From Punica granatum (Eukaryota > Streptophyta > Magnoliopsida > Myrtales > Lythraceae), in contig NC_045134.1 of the NCBI RefSeq assembly GCF_007655135.1, positions 18,996,568-19,060,567 of the forward strand: DNA of 64,000 bases, given 5' to 3'. Position 1 is the first letter of the stretch. Every line of letters begins with the position of its first letter. A program made the position numbers and the translations under genes. Positions 49,346 through 61,606 of the stretch are shown here, piece by piece. A model generated the notes under the pieces. That model did no database searches, was not told the DNA's origin, and was given only the letters and a program-made list of their open reading frames with translations.

Positions 49346-50100
49346 TTAACCCAAAAGATCTGCTTTCTTTCATATGTGAGAGAGGAAGAAATATAAGTGA
49401 GGTTGCCTTACATATTGCACCCCAATTGATTCTTATTTTTTCAAGATCAGCGGGACTAAGATAGAAAATATATATGACTATAGGTGACACTCTTAATATA
49501 TTTGAAAATTGAGTGGGGTCAAGTGACCCCACTATTATCAACATAGATCCACCCCCGGAGTCACCACTATTCTGATTTAAGGCCAATACACCACTTATGA
49601 TTTCTCTGAGGGTTCGGGATACCGAATTTCATATCTTAATGAATCTTTTAAAGTCAGTCTTTGAATCAAATATTCGATTTCAGAGGCCAAGATACGATCC
49701 TAAAGCTCACAAGCCAAGTTCTCGCCAGAACTCAGAATACTATCCTTGAGTCTACTATTTAACTTGCCATTTTTAACTGAAGTCCAATTGTTCATCTATG
49801 CCTCAAATCCACGCAGATCCACCATGCAGCCTTTAAGATAAATAAATGCGCCGAAAGGATGAAGATCTGCTAAATGGGCCTGGAATGGGCCGACTGAGTT
49901 GGGGAGGTTCCCATGACCAAGTGGGTTGGACACGGCCCAATGGGTCAAGTGGGTCGGCGAGAGCCATAAGGGTCAAAATGGGCCGAAGAAAAGCTCAATG
50001 GGTCGAGTGGACCTAAACCCAAATGGGCTTATGGCCCAAAAGAAATGAAATGGGTCTAGGCTCCTATCTTAGAAAAAGCTGAGTTTATTTTTTTAGATTA
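49346..50100 (+). repeat. Second, partial copy of the hAT-like element tail and TGGGCC-rich flank
   Basis: This matches about 47848-48545 of the same unit (from ACCCAAAAGAT...GCTTTC through AAATCTGAGTTTA-like sequence). It starts abruptly inside the second LRR exon and is present only in unit 2. Confidence 0.75.
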
Positions 50101-50440
50101 TAAGACTAATAGGTCTAGTTCAATAAAATATAAATCCTAATAATTAATAAATTGAAAAACACGAATAACCTCACGAAGAGTTTCGAGCCTGGAACTTTTT
50201 TTTTTTAGAATGAACCTGTGACATTTTGATTGCTAAGTAAAAATGTCAAATAATTTAATCTGAATTCATTTTAGACCCATCTATTTTACTCCATTTTTCA
50301 TTTTTTTATTTTAATGATTATTTGGCTTAATTAATTAGGTCAAGTGACTTATTTATAAGCCATGTATTCCAAGTTAAAAATTTAGGAGAATAAATCGAAG
50401 TCCCAACCTCAAGGCCTAGAAGAGCATTATTTATAAGCCA
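50101..50440. other. Unit 2/unit 3 junction, no gene
   Basis: AT-rich sequence that I cannot match to the other units. No ORF or element signature is visible. Confidence 0.45.
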
Positions 50441-51043
50441 TGTGTTACAATGGACCTGCTTCTGCGGTCCTCAAGATTATCAATCATTTTGAGTTGCATC
50501 TATGCGTGCATGGTCCTCTGCGGTCATTTTGTTTGAGTTGAATCTGTGAGTCAAGTAACGTTAGTGTATGGTAGCATCCTCTGAAAAACAAGAGAGAAAA
50601 TTAATGGGGGCAGGGCAATAAGTTGGGGGATCTTGAGAGTTTAGCTTCGCAGCGGCGGTTTCCTTTGGAAATGAGAGGATAGATAAGAATCGGAGTTGGA
50701 TCAACGTTGCCGTTTGAGCAGCAGTGAGCAAGGGTTTTCTTGATTTTTCTCCACGCTGATCACTCTCATAGGCCAGTCTGATGCAAGCATATCTATGAGA
50801 AGAACATCTAATCTCGCAGGGATGATGTACGCTAGCTCTGCAGAACAGACATCCTCCTCACGTTTCTATAGAACCTTCTTTGAGTCTGTCATAGATTGCA
50901 ACAGCAGCATTTGTGGCTGGAGATTCAGATTTACTGTGGTTGATAATAGTCTGTGCCGTTTACTTATCCTTTTCCTCTGCAGGTTCAAGTCTAAACTGCT
51001 CAGGAACATTTTGTAATGATCAAAGGTGCAAAAGAGGATCACG

Positions 51044-51997
51044 ATGACCTCTCAGGTGGAGGAAGAATCAGACAGACTAAGTCAATTGCCAGGGCACGTG
51101 GAAGAACTGATTCTATCACGCTTATCGATCAGCGAGGCTGTGAGAAACAGTGTCTTGTTCAGCAGCTGGAGGTACAAGTGGACCGCACTTCTCGAGCTCG
51201 TATTCGATGATGACTGCATGCCTTCTTCCTTTGATGACGAGTCATCAGCTCCTTCCCTTGATGACGAGTCATCAGGGTTGGCAAATGCGATCAATCATGT
51301 CCTACTGTTTCACACGGGCCCAATATGCAAGTTCAGTCAGGGTCTCTCACCACTGTTTTTCACCTGTTCGGGAGGTCCCTCGATGGATTTCTTATCTGTC
51401 AAGGTTTAAAGTTAATGATTTGTAAGCAAAAATTTAGTTAATGTTGTCTGCTTCATAATTGACATTTCCTTTTGTTTGTTCCTAGTGTTGGTATGCTTTT
51501 AAGGCACTTGGGATATTGCCCAATCTACGATTACAGGGCCTCAATGTAGAAATAGACTTTGGCAGTGTTGAGGAGATTTCAACTGCTCTCTACCTCATGA
51601 CACGGTTCCCGAATCTCGAGGAAGTGCGATTTTCTGTAAGTCTATATGCCTTAAGAATTCATGATACTGTTCTTGATGAATATGTTCTGTTGCTACCACT
51701 CTTTCACACATCATATGACTTGGAGTTTACTTTATGAACTCTGTGTAGGCTCAAGTTGGGGGACCAGAAACCGTGGATACAATGAGCAACTTCTGGGAAT
51801 GTAACCGTTTGCCAATGTCACAGCTGAAGTTTGCACCATTTACTGGGATTCAGGGCACTATGTTAGAGATGGGTTTCATGAAGTTCCTACTTTTGCAATC
51901 CCATATGCTGCCAAGGATGGAAATTAGAGTTGTAGGTGACGGTGGAGGCCCCAGCTGGAGACACACTTCTTGGCATTTGAGCGAGCCTCACCTCTAG
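51044..51997 (+). pseudogene. F-box/FBD/LRR protein, copy C, best preserved F-box
   Basis: The first exon is open from MTSQVEEESDRLSQLPGHVE to 51409 and contains a complete-looking F-box (LILSRLSISEAVRNSVLFSS, then WRYKWTALLELVFDDD). It also has a small duplication giving SSFDDESSAPSLDDESS. After HTGPICKF the family-typical RWISYLSRFKVNDL lies in another frame (51375-51425), so a frameshift remains. The LRR exon (51503-51735) and the terminal exon (51752-51997, MSNFWECN...FMKFLLLQSHML) follow. Central LRR exons are absent. An F-box-only product of ~120 residues is conceivable from exon 1 but unproven. Confidence 0.78.
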
Positions 51998-52454
51998 CCA
52001 AGGTCGTGTATTTGGGCGATCGCAGCCCTTATATTTCTGCTTTTTGGGATCCTTATTTGTCCCCGAACAGATTACTTTTGTGTTAATATATCAGTGACTA
52101 GTCTGTTTCTCATTAATAATGGGAGCTCCATGGATTTGTTAACTATGAAGATGCGGGAAATTAGGATCACGACTTGTTCAGTGGAAGCTGTAAGTCGGGC
52201 ATGGACATGATTAACCAGTGAATGTTGGTTTCATTCTGATGGCATTGACATCACCACACCATTCCCAATGGTGTTAAAATCCTGAATGTTGGAGATTCAT
52301 CAGAGGACATTTACTTCAAAGATACAAGTACAAATTGTTTGGCTCTTGTACAGGAAAGTTTCCCGATCAACATATATACTTGGATTCTTTCACGAAATGA
52401 CTCGTGTTCGAACTCTCAAGCTCCGGAAATACCAGAGGAAGGTTAAACTCAACT

Positions 52455-52580
52455 CTCTAAATTGATGCGTGGAAGAGACTTATCATAGGATCCATCGAGC
52501 AAATGCCAAGGCCTCTCGTTTCTTGTCATCAACTTCTTGTTCACATCGTGAAGCTTCTCGTCTTTGGAAGGGGAGCTCCA
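52455..52580 (-). pseudogene. uL18-like gene fragment in unit 3
   Basis: Same internal block as at 18395-18520 and 30930-31055, read on the minus strand, lying immediately 3' of GLR copy C. Confidence 0.75.
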
Positions 52581-52640
52581 TTACATACCATAATATGGAA
52601 CCTTCGATAGCTGATGAACTACCAGCATACCACCACTTGT

Positions 52641-53185
52641 TCAGGAACTGGTCCGTGCAACTACCCTTGATGTAATCCTATCTGAAGTCCCCAGTGAAGA
52701 ACAAATAAGGCCGGGTTTCTTTGCCAATATTTCCATGAAGAAATTGGACCAAACTAGATGGAATCTCGAAGGCGAAGAAGAAAAATGGTGCCAGTTCGAG
52801 ATCAGAAGCTTCGCCACGAGTGCAAACAGTGAAGCGAACCCAGTGATTATGAACAGGCCACCGAAGCTGTACACGCTGAGGCTAAGGTCCGTGGAGATTC
52901 TTGCATCTTGGTCCGTCATCATGTCTTGGGATGATGAAGTCTGCAGGCTAAGAAAGTTCTTCCTTTCGATGGCATCCATCTTAGCTTTGTCTTGGGTGAC
53001 CTTCAACACTGCCCTTGAGACATAGGAAACCAGCGGAGACCTCATAGGGAAGGCCTAAATTAAGAAAAGGGCATGTAAAAAGTTCGTAAAGGATGATTTT
53101 GGTGCATAGGATCGGATTATTTCTTGTTTGCAGAAAGTGTAGTGGGTTAATTTCATGGAAATGCAAGAAAGAAAAAGTGTTTCCA

Positions 53186-53221
<36 letters not shown>

Positions 53222-56200
53222 ACTCAATAAATTATATGTTGGTTTTATTGGAATTAGAGGTAAATAGTGCGTACTGCATAGAGATAGAGAAGTAGAACTC
53301 ACGAAGGCAAACCCATCCGTCTTGTAGGTCGGTCCGACTATGGTGTACTTGTCGCAGTATTTGGCAAGGAAAAGTTTGAGGTAGGGAGTCTCATCGAAGA
53401 TCGCATCAACCCCACCGTTGCCACTTCCTTTCATCAGTGCTTCGTGGTACTTCTCCGGCGAGCTGTAAGGAAGCAGCCTTGACTCGTCAAAGTTCATCTC
53501 TCGTATTAGAAGCTCCTTCACAAACGAGTTCTTCTGGTATCCAACATAGTGTCGGTTCCTCACAAGGTCATGCACGTCAGCGAACTTAGGTTGTAGCCGC
53601 TGTACGGTCAAGAATGAGGCCAAGCTTGCTGTGTAACTCTGTGTTATGATCAGCACGACAAACACCCATATCACCAGCACCAGTCTTGTCAAGTTACTCA
53701 TTATCCTCTCCCCTGTTAATTGATAATAATTTATTTTTCAATCATGTTCTGTGATATTTAAGGCATAAATATGAAGAAGCGGGATTGATTATTGCAGGGG
53801 CAAGTCAACAATATGAAACCAAGAGGTATTGGGCATAATCTTCACTATTGAGATTTACAATGCCACTTTATTTTGCTTTTCCCATTCTTCTACTAGCCAT
53901 GGTATTGGGTTTTCCTTATAACCGAAAAAGAGTAATATATGTGGCCCTACTCAGATGGCAAATTCTTCAATGATGGAAAGTCTATTAATTACTATCAGAT
54001 TTTCTTTTTTTTTTTCTTTTGGGTGAATTTTTGTTTTTTGGGTGAATATATACTATCAGATATTCTATCAACTATGGTGGGCAAAAATGAGCGTAAGTTC
54101 TACGTACGAAAGCTCTAGCAGATACATAAGTGATTAGAGGTAGAAATTAGAGAGATTCACCCACGATGGGCAAAAACGAGCGTGGAGAAGGAAAACCAGA
54201 GACTGAGGCTGAATTGTTCGCTTGGGGACCCATTGAAGTCCTCGTTCTTCTGGCGCTCGAGGATCCCCATGACGAAGCCCGTGAATACAAAAGCCAGGCC
54301 AGTCGTTAACCAAAGGTTCCACTTGAGCGGCTTTAGGAAGATCCACATGTTCCTTCGCTCGTCATCTTTCATTGCCACCAACATCGACACGCCTGATTCT
54401 GAGTAGGGCAAAGCAAAGTCTACATAGTTGGACCGGTTTGCAATGATGGTCATATCTGCTACCACTGCATCAACTACCTGCAAATAACAGTACTTCGACA
54501 ATAATCATCATAAATTAAATTATTAACAAAAGAAACAACCATGAGATTGATAAATTCGGGCCCCCGATAGTATATCATATTCATACTCCCAGTGTGATCT
54601 GGTAGAGCAAATCATCATAAGATCCAGCACTTTGGCGACTCGCGTTCATGAACGGCTTGAACTCGTATGGAAGAGCGAAGGGCAATTCTTTCAACACCTC
54701 AAGAAACACATCATAAGAGAACCCAGAATTGGTTGGAACATCGGTTCATGGGTCCCAAACAATCTTGAAGAACTCATTGAACCCGTTGGTGACTGGGACC
54801 CCGATCTTCATCTTCTTCCCTGTCACTGTGGGAATCACCCAACCCTTGGGCTGCTGTCGTGTTCCCCCGAGCCATATGGGTGGCATCAGGTTATCCTTGG
54901 AAGTTCGACACCCTTTTTCTTTTTTGGTGAAGTTACTTCCATTGGACTTGGTTCGCTGTAATGTAATAAACATGGAATGTAATATGAATTATGACCTGTT
55001 TGGTTACATAGAACATATTTCAATTTTTCTTGTAGGTTACCAAGGAGTAAGTTTGATTTCGTTTTTATTAAATAAAACAGGGAAGAGATAAAAATATGAA
55101 GGCAACTTATAATTGGAGTTAAGTGCAATAGCTTTCTCTTTCGACCCCGAAATAAGATTTTGGACTTGATTATTATCAGTCAGCATTGGGAGTCAAAAAA
55201 TAGGCCCAAATCCAAATAAGGAGAAAATTTTGAATGATCCTACCTCATAATGATGTGGTGAGGAAGAACCAATAAGATTGCTTCAATTAAGAAGACTTCC
55301 ACAATTAATCGAGTGATTAGCACTTATTATTTAATTTATTGCAATTTAACTGGTTCTTCTTCATGGCATGTGGCGAGATAGGATCACCTAATAATCTCTC
55401 TCAAATAAGCCACCCTAGAAATTTATAATAATATAAGAGCCAGATTTCTCGCGTCCATGTAGGATCACATGTTGTCATGCCCAGGGTTTGAGTGTCGCGG
55501 GAGAATAGGAATTAAAGAGATACAAGAGTTTCACTATTAAGAACCAGATTCAGAAACGCTTGGACTTATGTCCATAATGATAACAAATGTGTCTTTATTA
55601 AAAATAATGAGAAAGGGGGGAAATTTTGAAATGGTTCTTTTTGGGTGCAAAGAAATGTTGATTTCAGAATTGGGGAAAGTCCCGACTGTAAGACCATCAA
55701 TAAAGATGATCACCGGAGAAAAAAAAGAAAAAGAACCTAAAAGAAGATACCTTACTGCAGAGCCCGTGTTTAGGGGTCCAATACCCTATGACCCATTCAT
55801 TGTGCCCAACCACATTGAAGACTTCGAACTTAGAAGGACAGAGCTGACCGTTCACCAGCTGGAATCGTCCCGTAAGTCCATTGACTGTGGAGTTTCGTAT
55901 CCATCGGAGAATCTCTGGGTCCATCTCTGAGACTCCTAGGGCAGAAAGGTTCAGTCTGGTTCTCGGGTTTGGCCTCATCCTCCTTCGGTTTTGAGACGTG
56001 GAGGAATTCCACCACGCCATCTCAACAGCATTGGCTAATGCGGAAACGGTATCATACCCCCATAAGGCGAAGAGATTCAACTTCCTAGTCCCTGAAAATC
56101 ATTTGCAGGGGCAAACAACGTCATTGAGGAGATGACTATATATTTGTTATGGTCAAAGTCCTGATAAAACGAGTTAATTAGGCAACTAGGTCCGTTGAAA

Positions 56201-58040
56201 ATCAGCATCTACATGTACGAGGAAATGTCTTTAATTTTCACGTGTTTATATGGGCTAAACTCATTTCCAATCTAAATACTCGAACTATTAGATACTGGAA
56301 CCTGGAGCTGAAGCCTCATACATAACAAGTTATTGTGGAGAAAGTGTACTGATGGATGATCTCACTGATTAAGTATTTCTTCTTGAAGCGTTCCAGTCGC
56401 TTCGACATTGGGAGGTGAGGCCTCACCCCTATCACCCCTTGCATGGACTCTTTCGCTCTATACCCGACTGGGTCGAGCAAAGATGTCAACCCATCAGTCG
56501 CAATCCACACAGTCTCATCATTCAACATCCCTGCCTTATTTGCCTACAAGAATAGCCGAGACCCGAGTGAAGTAGTCGTGTGAACCAGGAAAACCCTTGT
56601 CTGCATTGTCATCAGCTTTACGAGCTCATTTAGTATATCAATGTCATGGGCTGATGGATGGATCACACTTCTATAAGGTACCTGAGACAAACCACGTATA
56701 TTAACATCTCGATCATAAATATGCGTACATGTATCCAGGTGCAACATAATTTTGCACCAGAGAAACCGATATCTGCAAATTACCCGGGTGTCTATTTCTT
56801 GAAAGGCATCAGTGATGTATGGAATCAGGCCGTTGCCATAGTCGGTGTCCTCGTAGACAGGAACAACCTCTTTCCAACCAAAGGTTTGAACGACTGTAGC
56901 GATGCCTTCACTTGGACACTATCATCGTATGTAGTTCGAACAAAGTAGCTGTTCTGGGTCGGGGAAAGGGAAGGACTCGTGGCCGAGAATGATATGATAG
57001 GAACCTGGGCTCTAGCTCCAAGATCAATGACGAATTTGGCCTGCGAGGACCATTCTGGTCCAATTATGGCATGCACTTCTTCGTTTTCCATCAAATCCAA
57101 GGTTGTATACATATCGTGTAACAAGAGAGATTGCAACTTGTCAGATGTTGAAAAGTTTGCCCTAATATGACAATTTATTTCGCTTTCATTTATTAAGAAG
57201 GTTCTTTCCAAAACCGTGGGAAATTAAGAAGTAAAGATTTTGCTCGATTGCGACCTCATTTTGTGACTTGCCACGCAAATTGGTCAATAAGTGTTCGGAA
57301 TCTGAATGTTCAATTTGATATAGTAAAATAAACTTGAATAAACCAATGTGAGTTTACTTAAACGATTCGATACTTTTTCCTCTTAAATAAGGTTTCGAGT
57401 TCGAGTTATGTATATGAAAAAAATCTACGCTGGGAGAGCTATACCCCTTAGTTAGCCGACCTGGCTTTACTGGATTAATTGAGATCAAATTAGGCTTTCG
57501 GATACCGGAGTGTACACCGAAAAAATAAACCTTGAATAAAAGGTGAGGATTTAATATCAGTTAATAAACTAAGGATAACTCGTGATCTCATATGAAAAAA
57601 ATGTACGAAGATCTTGTGGCAATAATGTTAGTGACTTATTAGGAAATAGAGATTATTAAGATTAGAAATAATTCAGATTTAGAGTAATTTACAACAATTA
57701 CTTTGGGTCATTGATAAGAGAGATCAAAGAAAAAACCATTTGTGGACAGCATATTACGACATTATACAACACTTACCTGCGGAAGCGGCAGCAACGACAT
57801 CTTTATGGGAATCCCTGTAGCAAAGAGACAACCTCGTACGGTAGCTTGCATGCTCATCATAAAAATCGGACAGCCCCATGTCAATATAGGTCCCCACTAT
57901 AGAGTTCTTGTCTATCATGACACCCACTTTTACCATTTCTCTCTCCGCTGCGCCAACATGAAGTTCGTCGGAACTACAAAAAAGCAAGACGTAGAAGCAA
58001 ATTGCAAGAACTTATAGCTCCAACCGCCTATCGTCCCCAT
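52641..58040 (-). pseudogene. Glutamate receptor-like channel, copy C, multiply mutated
   Basis: Exons by homology to copy A: 58040-57777, 57102-56784, 56681-56366, 56091-55751, 54955-54587, 54477-54165, 53712-53303 and 53054-52641. Exons 3 to 6 keep copy A lengths. Lesions: 1-bp deletion in the signal-peptide part of exon 1; exon 2 acceptor AG changed to AA (57103-57104); 1-bp deletion in exon 2 near 56900; TAG at 56544-56546 in exon 3; TGA at 54746-54748 in exon 5. Exons 4, 6, 7 and 8, with M1, pore loop, M3 (SYTASLASFLTVQ) and M4, stay open. The domain layout is as in copy A. Confidence 0.92.
55213..55409. mobile_element. 181-bp hAT-like MITE in intron 4 of GLR copy C
   Basis: The body 55221-55401 is flanked by CAAATAAG on both sides (55213-55220 and 55402-55409), an 8-bp target duplication. 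Copies A and B have one CAAATAAG at this place. The termini pair as imperfect inverted repeats (GAGAAAATTTTGAATGATCC against AGAGAGATTATTAGGTGATC), extending through CCTACCTC and GAAGAACCA for about 60 bp. Confidence 0.9.
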
Positions 58041-58886
58041 CGGTCGATCGGGTGAAAAGAGCTGGCTAGATAAGCAGTTTCGTATTTTTATCGAAATGTA
58101 TCTATTTGTAGGCCCCGGCTCCAAGGAGGTTTGAAATGAAATTTTTAGGAAGTTAGCTTCATAAGTAACTCGGTCAACTAAGCCATGGCTTGACTGACCA
58201 TTATTTCGTTGACTTTGCTGAGTGATTTCACCATCACTTTACTCCTTCCCTGTCGGCATTCGGTCCCCAGTTAAGTCATGTTGGAAAGACTGCTAATATT
58301 ATTTGCTTAAGAATTACGGCAGACCATTTGACATTCTAACGTTCAAAGGACCGGTGGAATTTCTTTGAAAGACCGGCATTTCCAATTTTTTTTCTTTTTC
58401 TGGGGAGGTGTGAAAGTTTAATGGTTTGACTCATCCAAAATTAAGTTAGACTAGCCCACTAAAAAACTCTTCCCGCATAGATATTTTGCGTTAATGTCGA
58501 ATTGGAGATTTTATTTGATTTTATTTTAGGAGAATAAACGCCAAATTCATGTTTTTTTTTCTCTTGTCTTTCTATAAAGTGGTTTTTTTTTCAGGTGAAA
58601 GTCCACTGCACTTTCTGTCAAGAAGGCCACGGAAAATTGGAACCCAGTAGCCGGGTCATCTATCATGGACCAAGTTTACGTGTCCCGTTGGGCAATGTAC
58701 TTACACATAGGATAATCTTAGCTTTCACCACGTACAAATATTACCGAAATTTCTATACAAGGGACGTGCTCATGAGCCATTATCTCCTCTTTTTATATCC
58801 GTAAATCTTCAAATTCTATATTATAGTTTGTTGATAGTTGAATATCCACTTGGGTATTAGTCCATGTTAGGACTCGAATAGGATGG

Positions 58887-59402
58887 GAGTCGCCCACGGG
58901 CAGATTCAAGACCCCTAATTTAATGGGTGCGGACAACGACTCTCTTATGATTTATAAAAAAATAAAAATAATATAATATTTAACAACAACACCAAAATAA
59001 AGTAAATAAGATAACCGAAACCATCAAAATAATTAATAGGGGTTTCTTAAACGTATTGAGAGAGAAACTGACTTTTTTTGTGACAAAGAGGGAGAGATGG
59101 GTGAGAATGGGGAAAAAGTTTGACTTGGGGGAGAAGACAAAAAGTTGGGGGCAATACAGGGTGATGAGTGATAACCTTTCGAAGTTGACCCAAAAGATTT
59201 GCTTTCTTTCATATATGAGAGAGGAAGGAATATAAGTGAGGTTGCCTTACATATTGCACCCCAATTGTTTCTTATTTTTTCAAGAACAGCAGGACTAAGA
59301 TAGAAAATATATAACTATAGGTGACACTCTTAATATATTTGAAAATTGAGTGGGGTCAAGTGACCCTGCTATTATCAACATAGATCCACCCCCGGAGTCG
59401 CC
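58887..59402. mobile_element. hAT-like non-autonomous element, unit 3 copy
   Basis: Body 58895-59394, flanked by GAGTCGCC at 58887-58894 and 59395-59402. Orthologous in position to the unit 1 and unit 2 copies. Confidence 0.72.
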
Positions 59403-60244
59403 ACTATGCCGATTAAAGGTCAGTAAACCACTTATGATTTCTCTAAGGGTTCCGAATACCGAACCTCATGTCTTAGTGAATCTTTTAAAGTCGGTCTTTG
59501 GATAAAATGTCCGATTTCAAAGGCCATGTTACAATCCCGAGGCTCACAAGTCAAGTTCTAGCCTGAACTCGGTATACTATCCTTGAGTCTACTATTTAAC
59601 TTGCCATTTTTAACTGAAGTCCAATTGTTCCTCTATGCCTCAAACCCACGTAGATCCACCATGCAACCTTTAAGATAAACAAATGCACCGAAAGGACTAA
59701 GATCTGCTAAGTGGGCCTGGAATGGGCCGAGTGAGTTGGGGAGGTTCCCATGGGCCAAAAGGGCTGGACAAGGCCCAATGGGTCAAGTGGGTCGGTGAGA
59801 CCCTAAGGGTCAAAATGGGCCAAAGAAAAGCTCAATGGGCTGAGTGGACCAAAACTTAACGGGCTTATGGTCCAAAACAAATGAAATGGGTCTGGGTTAC
59901 TATCTTAGAAAAATCTGAGTTTATTTTTTTCAATTATAAGGAACACTAATGGGCCTAGTTCAATGGAATAGACTAATGGGCTTATGTGGGCGATGTGGAA
60001 TGGTCCGTCGATGAGGACGACGAACAATAACTGGATGGCATCAATGGCGATTGACCGAAGGATGAATAATAATCATAAAAATTTGACGGCATGAATCGCT
60101 CATCGATAGCTACGATGAATAACCGTAGTTGTTCGTGTCGATGTTAGCACTACTTCGGTGGGATCCCACTAGGCGTGCCAAAAGTTGTTTCGCATAGAAT
60201 CAAGCAATCACACTTTCTGCACACGCGCTTGGCGGATCTCTTAC

Positions 60245-61000
60245 GAGATTAGGGTATTGCATTTGGAGTGCTTGCTCTTGGATTCGGTAACTGCATCAAA
60301 TATCAGGAGGCTCAGAAGAACCAAAGATTTGACAAGAACTTCCTCAATTTCTTTGCTCTTCTATCACAATGCTAGAAGTCTCGCTGTCAGAAAGTTCTTG
60401 CTTAAGGTCATAACCGAAATAGAAATGGACTGCACTAATGTCATCTAAGTGAACATCGTAGTGTAATAGCTGTGACACTTCATGGATGCCTTTATATTAC
60501 ATGCTCTTTGCTTTGGTCTCAAGAAGAGTCGCCTGAGAAGTTTCCGGGTGAATACCTTAATTTACAAAGCCTCGATGTAGAAATAGACTTTGGCCAGGTG
60601 AAGGAGATTTCATCGGCCCTCTGCCTCTTGAGAAGTTTCCCGAATCTCAAAGAACTGCGATTTTCCACAAGTCTATATGCCCTAAGAAATTCATCATACT
60701 ATTTCCAATGAGTGTTTTCATGATGCTGCTTTCATACTATTCTCCAATTTCGCTTGTGCCGTCACATCATATTTATATAACATCATATGTCTTAGACTTA
60801 ATTTGCTCGTGAACTCTACATAGGCTCAACCTGGGGGACAAGAAACCCGTAGGCATTATTAACCGATGAAGGCAAATTCCTCCTTAGGAAAATGTTCAAT
60901 ACTGACGGCATTGGCATCAACATTCCTCAATGGGGATGCACTGAATTTTTACATGTTCATGGTTGGCAGTTCATCAAAGGAAGTACGCCAACTTCAAAAT
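60245..61000 (+). pseudogene. LRR exons of the F-box/FBD/LRR gene, unit 3 fragment
   Basis: KYQEAQKNQRFDKNFLNFF followed by a shifted YHNARSLAVRKFLLK (to 60408) and an exon at 60526-60712 (YLNLQSLDVEIDFGQVKEIS, SSALCLLRSFPNLKELRFST) match the unit 2 fragment. A weak remnant of the following exon (AGGCTCAACCTGGGGGACAA) lies near 60823. No F-box precedes it in this unit block. It faces the intact uL18-like gene tail to tail. Confidence 0.68.
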
Positions 61001-61606
61001 TACAATCACGTTTTTGTTTGGTTTCTGTATATGGCCGAGAATTTTAGACTCCATCATCCGATATCAGTTTGGTTGGTAAAATGGTCTGTCAGAACCAAAG
61101 GTAGTTAGGTACACCTGGAGGATGATGATGATAAAATATAATGGATCTGTATCTCGCAGGTTTTAAGCTATATATTGCTCGATACAAAATGATTATCAGT
61201 CCCGAACGAGTGCAGCCAGAGTTAGCCTACACAATGAAGAAGAAATTACCCTCCTCAATATATAATCGATGATAAGTGATGAAGGTGAAAGTGAAACATT
61301 CTACTACATCTGGTTAAAGCTCAACTACTGACAGGATCTTATTAGTCGGATCAGTTTAGAGAAGGGAAATGCATCCAATTGCTTTGTAAAATTGGTGAAA
61401 TTGTTTCGTAATATATGCTTAAATATCCAATTGCTGCCTATACCACAAGAAGGGATATGTAATCACATAGTTCCAAGCTGATGCTAAACAGAATCTTCAT
61501 TATGGAGCAGAATCATTTATATGGCGAACGGAGTCATTACACATACATTCTATGCCTAATAAGTAAATCAAACTGTCGCACAGCCTCTAAATACAGTGAC
61601 GAGAGA
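61001..61606. other. 3' flank of the uL18-like gene
   Basis: No ORF of note. The stretch around 61400-61480 is the part duplicated beside the fragment at 1634-1951 and probably includes the 3' untranslated region. Confidence 0.5.

Larger units (their letters stand above)
27248..50100. repeat. Tandem segment unit 2
   Basis: Paralogue of units 1 and 3 in the same order and orientation. It carries four private additions: a TRIM element, a 3.3-kb LTR-like element, a Ty3/gypsy element and a partial internal duplication at its right end. It also preserves the empty target sites of the MULE (27785-27793) and the 232-bp MITE. Confidence 0.85.
50441..60712. repeat. Tandem segment unit 3
   Basis: It starts at GCCATGTGTTACAATGGACC, which corresponds to about 28355 in unit 2 and 16055 in unit 1, so it lacks the first ~1.1 kb of the unit. 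Gene order is as in the other units. Its only private insertion is a 181-bp MITE, and it ends beside the intact uL18-like gene. Confidence 0.82.
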
